Positions 1 to 5,948 of a DNA stretch of 7,877 nucleotides are shown here, piece after piece (the stretch's first letter is position 1; the number at the start of each line of letters is the position of its first letter). Below the pieces are notes generated by a model. The model was given only the letters and a program-made list of their open reading frames with translations. It was not told the origin of the DNA and ran no database searches. Source of the stretch: Bacteroidota bacterium (lineage in GTDB: Bacteria > Bacteroidota > Bacteroidia > Bacteroidales > B39-G9); contig QMPG01000137.1 of assembly GCA_003648455.1 (NCBI GenBank), forward strand, positions 1-7,877, read 5' to 3'. A program made the position numbers and the translations under genes.

Positions 1-19
1 AATTCCTAATTCCTAATTA
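1..19. repeat. Short AATTCCT tandem repeat after gmk
   Basis: AATTCCT occurs twice head to tail, followed by AATTA, at the window edge and running into the gmk stop codon. The array probably continues outside the window. Its AT-rich, microsatellite-like form suggests a spacer repeat with no assigned function. Confidence 0.45.
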
Positions 20-579
20 TTTAAAAAATCTTCAACAATTTTTTTTGCTTTTGCCAAAGTTGTATCTAAATCGTCGTTAACAATAATTTTATCGAATTTA
101 TCGGCAAAGGTAATTTCGTATTCAGCTTTTTCAATTCTTTTGTTAATATTTTTAATACTGTCGGTTGAGCGTAAAAGCAAACGCTTTTTCAACTCTTCGA
201 CAGACGGAGGCATAACAAATACAGCTAAAGCTTTATCGCCATATTGTTTTTTAATATTAAGTCCGCCTTTTACATCAACATCAAAAATTGCATTATTCCC
301 TTTCCCCCAAATACGCTCAACTTCTGATTTTAAAGTGCCGTAAAAATGGTTTTTGTACACCTCTTCCCACTCAATAAATTTATTGTCTTTAATATTTTGC
401 TTAAATTCATCAACACTTAAAAAGTAATAATCAACTTTATCGACTTCACCTCTGCGTTTTGGTCTGCTACATGCAGAAACAGAAAACTCCAGATTAAAAT
501 TTTGTTCAATTAAATGTTTAACTATAGTGGTTTTCCCTGCGCCTGAAGGTGCTGAGAATATTAATAATTTTCCAGGCAT
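13..579 (-). CDS. gmk: Guanylate kinase
   Basis: This cytoplasmic enzyme converts GMP and ATP to GDP and ADP in purine nucleotide supply. The 188 residues are a usual bacterial length. The protein opens with the P-loop APSGAGKT (residues 10-17). The GMP-binding stretch follows with SRPKRRGEVDKVDYYF (38-53), the equivalent of the family's TTR-x-PR-x-GE-x-x-G-x-DY. FIEWEEVYKNHFYGT (68-82) and the Walker-B-like IFDVDVKGG (98-106) come next, and the C-terminal IIVNDDLD (165-172) is the usual adenine-site region. The ATG at 579 places the P-loop at its normal distance from the N-terminus. It lies 15 nt after the yicC stop with no terminator between, so it is very probably the second gene of a yicC-gmk operon, a common arrangement. 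The reading frame is intact. Confidence 0.97.
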   Translation of the reverse strand: MPGKLLIFSAPSGAGKTTIVKHLIEQNFNLEFSVSACSRPKRRGEVDKVDYYFLSVDEFKQNIKDNKFIEWEEVYKNHFYGTLKSEVERIWGKGNNAIFDVDVKGGLNIKKQYGDKALAVFVMPPSVEELKKRLLLRSTDSIKNINKRIEKAEYEITFADKFDKIIVNDDLDTTLAKAKKIVEDFLNN

Positions 580-594
580 GTAAATTTTTATTTT

Positions 595-1470
595 TTATAA
601 AACATTAAGAACTTGCTCTTTAATTTTTTCAAGTTCGTCTTTCATTTGTATTACAAGTTTTTGAATATCGGCATTGTTAGCTTTTGAGCCGAGAGTGTTT
701 ATTTCTCTTCCAATCTCTTGTGTTATAAATCCTAATTTTTTACCAATAGGATCTTCGCTGTTCGCTGTTTCTAAAAAATAATTACAATGGTTTTTTAAAC
801 GCACTTTTTCTTCTGTGATGTCAATTTTTTCTAGATAATAAATAACTTCCTGCTCAAATCTATTATTGTCAATTTTCTCTGCTTCAACAAATTCATTTAA
901 ATTATCGTAAATTTTTTTTCTTATTTTATCAATGCGCTGATGTTCAAACACATCGACTTCTGAGAGTAAATTGTTAATATTATAAATACGTTTTATAATA
1001 TCTTTCTCCAGGGCATCTCCTTCCTGAATACGAAACTCATCACATTCTATAATTGCATTTTTTATTTCTTCGAAAACAGTATTCCACTCTTCCTGATCAA
1101 GTTTTTGTTTTTCAACCTTTAGAGTATCGGGCAAACCCATAATTACTGATAATATATCATTATCGGCAGGCATGTTTAAATCATTTGAAATATTATGCAA
1201 TTGTTCATAATAATCTTTCACAACAGCCTGATTAATAATTGGTGTATTTGTTGAATTAACAGCCTCAACAAAAATTGAAGCATCTACTTTCCCCCTGACA
1301 AGCTGTTTTGAAATTTCATTTCTCAAAACAATTTCTTTTTCCTTATAATGACCCGGAATTCTAACACTTACATCGAGCTGCTTACTATTCAAACTCTTAA
1401 TTTCAATAGTAACTTTTTTATTTTCTAATTCACATACGGATTTACCGTATCCTGTCATTGATTTTAACAT
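595..1470 (-). CDS. yicC: YicC/YloC family endoribonuclease
   Basis: The 291-residue protein has both hallmarks of the YicC family. The N-terminal signature is MLKSMTGYGK, and the C-terminal DUF1732-type end is rich in charged helices (EIGREINTLGSKANNADIQ, then MKDELEKIKEQVLNVL). E. coli YicC is reported to be an endoribonuclease acting on RNA such as small regulatory RNAs; the role here is inferred from family membership. The length is normal and the start is fixed by the conserved MLKSMTGYG opening. A Bacteroidota-type promoter lies just upstream. gmk follows after 15 nt, so the two are probably co-transcribed. Nothing in the sequence looks truncated or foreign. Confidence 0.95.
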   Translation of the reverse strand: MLKSMTGYGKSVCELENKKVTIEIKSLNSKQLDVSVRIPGHYKEKEIVLRNEISKQLVRGKVDASIFVEAVNSTNTPIINQAVVKDYYEQLHNISNDLNMPADNDILSVIMGLPDTLKVEKQKLDQEEWNTVFEEIKNAIIECDEFRIQEGDALEKDIIKRIYNINNLLSEVDVFEHQRIDKIRKKIYDNLNEFVEAEKIDNNRFEQEVIYYLEKIDITEEKVRLKNHCNYFLETANSEDPIGKKLGFITQEIGREINTLGSKANNADIQKLVIQMKDELEKIKEQVLNVL

Positions 1471-1494
1471 AGTATAAAAATTTATTTTACTTTA

Positions 1495-1524
1495 CAAAGT
1501 TAAGATATTACTAATAATAAGCAA
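1495..1524 (-). promoter_or_regulatory. Bacteroidota-type promoter for yicC-gmk
   Basis: Read on the minus strand, TAACTTTG (1502-1495) is an exact match to the Bacteroidota -7 consensus TAnnTTTG. A TTG (1524-1522), the core of the -33 element, sits 19 nt further upstream, which is the usual spacing. Transcription would begin near 1488 and give a leader of about 20 nt before the yicC ATG at 1470. This is a sequence match only; no start site has been measured. Confidence 0.6.
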
Positions 1525-1650
1525 TGAATTTGTTTTTGTTCGAACACTATTTCTTAAATTATTACAATATAAACGAATCATCATCTTATATAATGGTTTC
1601 CGGCATAAGTTACGTTTTTATTTGAACAACAATGTATGACAAAAATATTG

Positions 1651-4041
1651 CTACATCTTAATTCCCATAACTAAAATATCATCTATTTGCATGTTATCGC
1701 CAATCCAATTTTCAATGTTTTCTCGCAAAGCCTTTTCCTGTTTAGACATGCTTAACTTTTGCAAATTAACAAGTAGTTGCATGAAATTTTTTGCTTTAAA
1801 CCTACCCCCTTCTGGTCCGCCAAATTGATCAAGGTATCCATCTGTTGAGAGGTAAACAACATCTCCCTTTTTTATATCAATCTCGTGATTAATAAAAGGC
1901 TGATTTGCCAATCGACTTATGCAAATAGAAATCCTGTCAGCTTTTATTTCTTTTAGTTTAGAGCCTTCATCATCATTGCTAATTATATATAATGAATTCA
2001 TTGCACCAGCGTATTGAAGCAAATTATTTTTTTTATCAACAGATATTAAACTGATATCCATTCCATCATCAACTTCACCAAATTCTCCTTTTTGATGTAA
2101 GGATTCAATAATATTTTTTCTTAAGCAATTTAATATTTCAGATGGTTTTGTAATACCTTTCTCATTTACAATTTTGTTTAAAAAAGTTATTCCAAGCATA
2201 CTCATAAATCCTCCCGGCACACCATGACCGGTGCAATCGCCAACAGCAATTATTGTTTTGCCCTTTAATTCAGAAATCCAATAAAAATCACCGCCGACAA
2301 TTCCTTTTGGTTTATTAAAAATAAAATATTCGTTTAATATTTGATTAATATATTCATTTGATGGATAAACTGCTTTTTGAATTCTTTTTGCATACAGAAT
2401 ACTATCAGTAATATCTTGTTTTTGACGTAATATTTCATCCCTTTGTTTTATTGCCAAATCTCTTTTTGTTGCAATCTCATCACGTTGAGCTTCAATCTCT
2501 GCCTTTTGTTGTAATATTTTTTCTTCATACTCCTTAATTTTGGTAATATCAGAATCAATAGTAACTAATTTTTTTATTTCATTATCTACTATAATTGGTG
2601 TAAGTGTTGTTTGAACCCAAATTTCTTTATTGCTTTTTGTAAGAAAAAAAGATTCGAAATTAACAGGTTTCTTTTTCTCAATGCAATATTGAATTATTTC
2701 CTGAATATTCGGATTAAGGCTGGCATTAATAATATTCCTGCCAAAACTACTAATATATTCGTTTAGTGAAAGTTCATACAGGCGTGTAAATCCCTGATTA
2801 ACCCATTCATAATTACCTTCCGAATCCATTATTATTACAGCATTGTCAGTTTCTCTGGCAACAATTGATAATTTTTCAAGTTCTTTGTTAACAATTTCAA
2901 GATGTTCTGCCTGAGTCTGAATCTCTTCTTTTTGTTGTGTGATTTCTAAATTTTTTTCAAGCAATTTTTTATTAGATTCTTTTTTTATTCTATATCCTTT
3001 ATAAATATAAAATACTAAACCCGAAATCAGGATAATTAATGCTATGAATAAAATTAGGACAAGACGTTGTGTTTGTATTTCTTCTAATTGATTATTAATA
3101 ACAGAGTTAAGAGATTGAATTTTATTTTGACGATTTTTTATTTCATTCTCTTGTTCTTTTAATACTAATTTTTGTTTTTCTTCATTCTCTTTTTGTTGAT
3201 TAATTTTAGTTTGTTGTTTTCTAATTATTTGTCCTTGTTTCTTTCTTTCTTTTTCTTTTATGTTAAGCAAGTTAATTTTTACATCAAGTTTTTTTTGTTG
3301 TTTTATATTTTCTTTAAGTAAATTATTTAGTTTGTTTTTTTGAAAAATAATCTTCTTCTGTTGTAATATTATATTCTTTTTCTGATTATTGATTATTAAG
3401 TTCTGTTCACTAATTTCTTTTTCTTGAGAAACAATTTTATTTTTTTGTATTTTAACTTTTTCTTTTTCACTCTCTAATAATTCATCTGTTTTAAAGTAGA
3501 GTTTTTTTAGTTCTGATTTAGATTTTTTTAAAGCAATTAATTTAGGTAGAATTACAAAATTTTCATCAGTAATATTTTCTTCGTTTAACTCAAACTGTAA
3601 TTTTTCATGTTCATAAATAAAATTTATCATATATTTATCAAAAGCACAATCATTGGTTATCATTAATATGTTTTTTCCTGTAATTTTTTCGAAGATTTTG
3701 CTAATTTCTGAATTTCTATCTTTAACTACATACAATATTTGAGTTTTATTAATATCTTCAACATTACTAAAACTAATAATTTTTATAGGTTTATTTTTCA
3801 GCAATCTGATTTTTTCCATATTGCTTAACGCATGAAATATAGATGTATCTTTCCCGAAAACTCCAATTTTAAAAGAGTCTATATCATCTTCGCTTTCCCA
3901 TTTAATATAAGTTGCGAAATTGTAAATATATGCAGTTTTTAAATTAGCGTCAGTAGTCTGAGAATTTGAATAATTGGCTATTATTAAAAATAATATAATA
4001 TTTAAATATTTTATTATCGCATCCTTCATAATTGCAGTCAT
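1651..4041 (-). CDS. YfiR-domain / PAS / SpoIIE (PP2C) transmembrane sensor phosphatase
   Basis: This 796-residue multidomain signalling protein begins with a signal peptide (hydrophobic LNIILFLIIANYS, ending NSQ near residue 28). A DUF4154/YfiR-like domain follows (about 30-172, with the typical LKTAYIYNFATYIKWE opening). Next comes a very Lys/Gln/Glu-rich coiled coil (about 173-325). One membrane helix (327-347), a second coiled coil (352-390), a PAS domain (about 392-500) and a short coiled linker lead to a SpoIIE/PP2C phosphatase (about 546-796). The phosphatase keeps the metal-binding acidic motifs GGDFYW (583-588), GDCTGHG (601-607), DDGMD (658-662) and STDGYLDQFG (732-741). The inferred role is that a periplasmic signal passes through the coiled coils to dephosphorylate a serine/threonine-phosphorylated partner, probably an anti-sigma-antagonist type protein. 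No such partner is in the window. The start could instead be the ATG at 4029 (MKDAIIKYLN), which gives a more classical signal peptide. It appears monocistronic. Confidence 0.9.
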   Translation of the reverse strand: MTAIMKDAIIKYLNIILFLIIANYSNSQTTDANLKTAYIYNFATYIKWESEDDIDSFKIGVFGKDTSIFHALSNMEKIRLLKNKPIKIISFSNVEDINKTQILYVVKDRNSEISKIFEKITGKNILMITNDCAFDKYMINFIYEHEKLQFELNEENITDENFVILPKLIALKKSKSELKKLYFKTDELLESEKEKVKIQKNKIVSQEKEISEQNLIINNQKKNIILQQKKIIFQKNKLNNLLKENIKQQKKLDVKINLLNIKEKERKKQGQIIRKQQTKINQQKENEEKQKLVLKEQENEIKNRQNKIQSLNSVINNQLEEIQTQRLVLILFIALIILISGLVFYIYKGYRIKKESNKKLLEKNLEITQQKEEIQTQAEHLEIVNKELEKLSIVARETDNAVIIMDSEGNYEWVNQGFTRLYELSLNEYISSFGRNIINASLNPNIQEIIQYCIEKKKPVNFESFFLTKSNKEIWVQTTLTPIIVDNEIKKLVTIDSDITKIKEYEEKILQQKAEIEAQRDEIATKRDLAIKQRDEILRQKQDITDSILYAKRIQKAVYPSNEYINQILNEYFIFNKPKGIVGGDFYWISELKGKTIIAVGDCTGHGVPGGFMSMLGITFLNKIVNEKGITKPSEILNCLRKNIIESLHQKGEFGEVDDGMDISLISVDKKNNLLQYAGAMNSLYIISNDDEGSKLKEIKADRISICISRLANQPFINHEIDIKKGDVVYLSTDGYLDQFGGPEGGRFKAKNFMQLLVNLQKLSMSKQEKALRENIENWIGDNMQIDDILVMGIKM

Positions 4042-4129
4042 TAAATAATTATTAAATTATTATAATACAACATAATAGCAATTCTTAAATATAGTAAAAA
4101 AAAAGCACTTTTCATTAAAATTTTCAAGC

Positions 4130-4143
4130 TTAGTTATAACTAA
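4130..4143. repeat. 14-bp perfect palindrome upstream of the sensor phosphatase gene
   Basis: TTAGTTATAACTAA is a perfect inverted repeat with no spacer. It lies about 90 nt upstream of the sensor phosphatase start and about 25 nt beyond the trpB terminator hairpin. Neither strand has a T-run right after it, so it is not a terminator. It could be an operator for a dimeric regulator. In AT-rich DNA a palindrome of this size can also arise by chance. Confidence 0.35.
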
Positions 4144-4164
4144 AAAAAATAATTTTGCCTTTAT

Positions 4165-4198
4165 AATAAAAAGCCTGCAGTAAGTATCTACAGGCTTT
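4165..4198 (-). terminator. Intrinsic terminator after trpB
   Basis: On the minus-strand RNA, arms 4198-4188 (AAAGCCTGTAG) and 4180-4170 (CTGCAGGCTTT) form an 11-bp stem with a 7-nt loop, followed by TTTTTATT. The one imperfect position is a G·U wobble in minus-strand RNA but a C·A mismatch in plus-strand RNA, so the structure is built for minus-strand transcripts. It begins 40 nt after the trpB stop and closes trpB as a single-gene unit. Confidence 0.85.
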
Positions 4199-4237
4199 GA
4201 GATTATTTAACTATCCTAATCATTATTATAAACTTTT

Positions 4238-5437
4238 TTAAATAATTCTTTCAGCATCTTTATCACCTCTCCCTGAAAGATTTACAATTGCAAGCTCATT
4301 TTTGTTTTTCAAAAGCTTTAGAGCTAAAGCAACGGCATGGCTCGATTCTATTGCAGGAATAATTCCCTCTAATCGCGAGAGTAATTTAAATGCTTTTACA
4401 GCTTCCTTATCAGTAACAATATGATATTGAGCTCTGCCTGAATCTTTAAGAAAAGAATGTTGCGGACTAATCCCCGGATAATCAAGACCTGCAGCTATTG
4501 AATACGATTCCATAGGGTCGTTTTTTTCATCAACCAAACAATATGAGAAAGTTCCCTGAAAAACTGTAGGTTTCCCGAGTGAAAGAGTTGCAGCAGTTTT
4601 AGGCAAAAAACCCTCACCTCCCCCTTCAGCACCATAAATTTTAACATGTTTTTCATTAAGGAACCTTTGAAAAAGCCCAATTGAATTAGAGCCACCACCA
4701 ACACAGGCAAATATTGAATCTGGCATACGACCTTCTGCTTCAAGAATTTGTCGGTGAGCTTCCTCACCAATTACTTTTTGAAAATAACCAACAATATTTG
4801 GAAATGGATGAGGCCCAACCTGAGAACCAATCATATAATATGCATCAGGATGTTCAATATAATAGCCTAAAGCTGCATCAACAGCATCTTTTAAAGTTGC
4901 AGTCCCCAAGGTTGCCGGTATCACTTCTGTGCCTAACAATTTCATGCGGTCAACATTTGATTTTTGTCTTTCAATATCGACTGCACCCATAAAAACCTTA
5001 CATCTTATTCCAAACAAGGCAGCTACTGTAGCTGTGGCAACGCCATGTTGACCGGCTCCTGTTTCTGCAATTATCTCTTTTGCACCCATGCGTTTTGCCA
5101 AAAGAATTTGACCAATTGTATTATTTATTTTGTGTGCTCCGGTATGATTTAAGTCTTCTCGTTTTAAATAGATTCGACTGCCACAATAATTTGAAAGATT
5201 CTTTGCATAATATAATGGGCTGGGTCTGCCAACATAATTTTTTAAATAATAAAAATATTCTTTGATAAAATTTTTATCTTTAACAGCATCTTGAAAAACT
5301 TCATTAAGATGTTCAAAATTTTTCTCTATTGAAGGCGGAATAAAAGCTCCACCGTATTGACCATAATATCCGGGTTTATTATTATTTATTTCTTCTACCT
5401 CAGTATTATTTTGTGTATTATTAACTTTTTGTTTCAT
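4238..5437 (-). CDS. trpB: Tryptophan synthase beta chain
   Basis: This PLP enzyme joins indole and L-serine to make L-tryptophan, normally in an alpha2-beta2 complex with TrpA. All TrpB1-type landmarks are present in the 399 residues. GYYGQYGGAFIP opens the conserved region. The PLP lysine is K103 in REDLNHTGAHKINN, and the catalytic glutamate is E125 in AETGAGQHG. The phosphate-binding loop GGGSN is at 247-251, and the end is LSGRGDKD (387-394). The first 20 residues are an Asn-rich, poorly conserved extension, but the ATG at 5437 is the only plausible start. No trpA or other trp gene adjoins it and a terminator follows directly, so it is transcribed alone. The 5' region carries what look like tandem Trp-sensing attenuators. 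Possible roles are partner of a distant TrpA or indole salvage; the sequence cannot decide between them. Confidence 0.97.
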   Translation of the reverse strand: MKQKVNNTQNNTEVEEINNNKPGYYGQYGGAFIPPSIEKNFEHLNEVFQDAVKDKNFIKEYFYYLKNYVGRPSPLYYAKNLSNYCGSRIYLKREDLNHTGAHKINNTIGQILLAKRMGAKEIIAETGAGQHGVATATVAALFGIRCKVFMGAVDIERQKSNVDRMKLLGTEVIPATLGTATLKDAVDAALGYYIEHPDAYYMIGSQVGPHPFPNIVGYFQKVIGEEAHRQILEAEGRMPDSIFACVGGGSNSIGLFQRFLNEKHVKIYGAEGGGEGFLPKTAATLSLGKPTVFQGTFSYCLVDEKNDPMESYSIAAGLDYPGISPQHSFLKDSGRAQYHIVTDKEAVKAFKLLSRLEGIIPAIESSHAVALALKLLKNKNELAIVNLSGRGDKDAERII

Positions 5438-5516
5438 TTTATTTTTTTTAATGGTTTGATAAAAAAATTTCTACAAATATTTTACTTTAAATTTCCACAT
5501 AAGAAACCTTAATTAA

Positions 5517-5576
5517 TTATAACGGCCTTAAAGGCCATAGAAACCAAACAATATTTTTCCAGAATATAAAAATCAT
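5517..5576 (-). CDS. Possible third Trp-rich leader peptide before trpB
   Basis: A 19-codon frame starts about 20 nt after the T-run of the second attenuator terminator. It has three Trp codons (positions 6, 11 and 14; WKNIVWFLW) and ends PLRPL. The third Trp codon runs straight into the GGCC palindrome at 5524-5536, so a stalled ribosome would open that hairpin. Unlike the two frames upstream, I find no convincing terminator or antiterminator after it. If real, it might act on translation or RNA stability of trpB; it may also be chance. Confidence 0.35.
   Translation of the reverse strand: MIFIFWKNIVWFLWPLRPL
5524..5536. repeat. GGCC palindrome in the trpB 5' untranslated region
   Basis: GGCCTT and AAGGCC flank a single central A, an unusually GC-rich perfect inverted repeat in AT-rich surroundings. 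As RNA it can fold into a short stem of about 5 bp. No T-run follows, so it is not an intrinsic terminator. It lies within the end of the possible third Trp-rich frame, about 90 nt before the trpB start. It may be a regulatory stem or an operator. Confidence 0.4.
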
Positions 5577-5594
5577 TTTTTTAAATTTTTAAAT

Positions 5595-5629
5595 AAAAAA
5601 AAGTCGCAGACGAAACCTGCGACTTTTTT
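5595..5629 (-). terminator. Attenuator terminator 2 (upstream of trpB)
   Basis: On minus-strand RNA a 13-bp stem has the GC-rich core GTCGCAG (5623-5617) and CTGCGAC (5609-5603), extended by six A-U pairs. The loop is 7 nt and eight T residues follow (5602-5595). It is the strongest hairpin in the window. It stands about 30 nt after the stop of the YWW leader frame and about 160 nt before trpB. The stem is flanked by A and T runs, so it could terminate either strand, but no gene on the plus strand would use it. A competing fold is described at 5606-5668. Confidence 0.88.
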
Positions 5630-5668
5630 ATTGCATATAACAATATTATTCAAAATCAGGTTCCCTGC
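5606..5668 (-). promoter_or_regulatory. Antiterminator pairing of trp attenuator 2
   Basis: Minus-strand RNA segment 5668-5657 (GCAGGGAACCTG) can pair with 5619-5606. GGAACCTG pairs fully with CAGGTTTC (one G·U), and GCAG pairs with CTGC across a 2-nt bulge, for 12 bp in all. This uses bases from both arms and the loop of terminator 2, so the two folds exclude each other. The upstream segment overlaps the last four codons and the stop of the YWW leader frame and begins 20 nt after the second Trp codon. A ribosome stalled at Trp would leave it free; one finishing the peptide would cover it. This matches the classical trp attenuation model; the function is inferred. Confidence 0.75.
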
Positions 5669-5721
5669 TTTGTATTATTGCTAAAACGCCACCAATATTT
5701 ATTTGAATTGAACAATATCAT
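5656..5721 (-). CDS. Trp leader peptide (tandem Trp codons) of attenuator 2
   Basis: A 21-codon frame starts at an ATG about 25 nt after the T-run of the upstream terminator. It contains two adjacent Trp codons (KYWWRF, codons 10-11 at 5694-5689) and ends KQGT followed by TGA. A short frame with tandem Trp codons, followed by mutually exclusive antiterminator and terminator folds and then trpB, is the arrangement of a trp leader peptide. The peptide itself would have no function beyond sensing charged tRNA-Trp through ribosome pausing. It resembles no protein domain, and translation is not shown. Confidence 0.72.
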   Translation of the reverse strand: MILFNSNKYWWRFSNNTKQGT

Positions 5722-5744
5722 AATCTTAAAAAAAATATTTCACA

Positions 5745-5775
5745 CAAAAAAAGCCTCTCCGATTTGGAAAGGCTT
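5745..5775 (-). terminator. Attenuator terminator 1 and/or terminator of the homocysteine operon
   Basis: On minus-strand RNA, AAGCCTTTCC (5775-5766) and GGAGAGGCTT (5760-5751) form a 10-bp stem around the 5-nt loop AAATC, and the T-run continues to 5746. One pair is a G·U wobble that would be a mismatch in plus-strand RNA, which shows the minus strand is the intended one. It lies about 165 nt after the UPF0280 stop, so it could simply end that operon. It also follows a Trp/Cys-containing short frame and has a competing antiterminator fold, so it may be the first trp attenuator. Confidence 0.82.
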
Positions 5776-5837
5776 AATGTTATATTTTATATTTACTAAC
5801 TTTTGTTATCTAAAAAATTGCAATACAAACCTTTCCA
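5765..5837 (-). promoter_or_regulatory. Antiterminator pairing of putative trp attenuator 1
   Basis: Minus-strand RNA segment 5837-5827 (TGGAAAGGTTT) pairs over 11 consecutive bases (one G·U) with 5775-5765 (AAGCCTTTCCA), which is the entire left arm of terminator 1. It is as long as the terminator stem, so the two folds compete. The upstream segment starts 19 nt after the last Trp codon of the short frame at 5898-5806, almost the same spacing as in attenuator 2. One weakness is that the stop codon lies about 20 nt beyond the segment, so a terminated ribosome would only just cover it. Confidence 0.55.
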
Positions 5838-5898
5838 TATAAACATTTATACAGTTCCAACACCAACATAAATTTGTATGTAAAAAAGTTTGGTTCAT
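5806..5898 (-). CDS. Putative Trp/Cys-rich leader peptide of attenuator 1
   Basis: A 30-codon frame contains LCWCWNCI (codons 10-17): two Trp and three Cys codons in six positions. It ends in VLQFFR and stops at TAA. It begins about 20 nt downstream of an exact TAnnTTTG element and precedes terminator 1 and its competing fold. The concentration of Trp codons before a conditional terminator upstream of trpB suggests a Trp leader. The Cys codons leave open a response to cysteine, notable beside a sulfur-assimilation operon. An overlapping 19-codon frame starting at 5870 has no Trp and was not preferred. Confidence 0.5.
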   Translation of the reverse strand: MNQTFLHTNLCWCWNCINVYMERFVLQFFR

Positions 5899-5918
5899 TC
5901 TTTCTTGATAATTTGACA

Positions 5919-5948
5919 CAAATGTAAAAATAAATTTTAATTATTCAT
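5919..5948 (-). promoter_or_regulatory. Possible promoter of the trpB leader transcript
   Basis: TACATTTG (5926-5919, minus strand) matches the Bacteroidota -7 element TAnnTTTG exactly. It lies between the UPF0280 stop and the first short Trp-containing frame, so transcription would start near 5912, about 15 nt before that frame's ATG. The -33 element is weak: ATGA, rather than TTTG, sits at 5948-5945 with 18-19 nt spacing. If this is the promoter, the transcript reads through both attenuators before trpB. Confidence 0.4.

Noticed and set aside
1471..1650. A terminator for the sensor phosphatase gene in the gap before yicC.
   Set aside because: I found only weak AT-rich complementarities and no stem with a T-run; the only supportable element is the yicC promoter.
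4042..4164. A promoter for the sensor phosphatase gene (TATATTTA and TAAGCTTG resemble the -7 element).
   Set aside because: Each deviates from TAnnTTTG and neither has a TTG at the right distance upstream.
4714..5265. Plus-strand open frames opposite trpB.
   Set aside because: They are shadows of a well-conserved trpB, with no domain or start context of their own.
5471..5500. A nine-codon frame beginning Met-Trp (MWKFKVKYL) just before trpB.
   Set aside because: It has one Trp codon, no hairpin or T-run after it and is very short, so chance is the better explanation.
5595..5629. The symmetric hairpin as evidence of a plus-strand gene ending here.
   Set aside because: No plus-strand coding region converges on it; the A-run is explained by pairing with the minus-strand T-run.
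5811..5870. A 19-codon frame (beginning MLVLELYK) overlapping the CWCWNC frame, as an alternative first leader peptide.
   Set aside because: It has no Trp codons. The other frame has its Trp codons at the same distance from the antiterminator arm as in the second unit.
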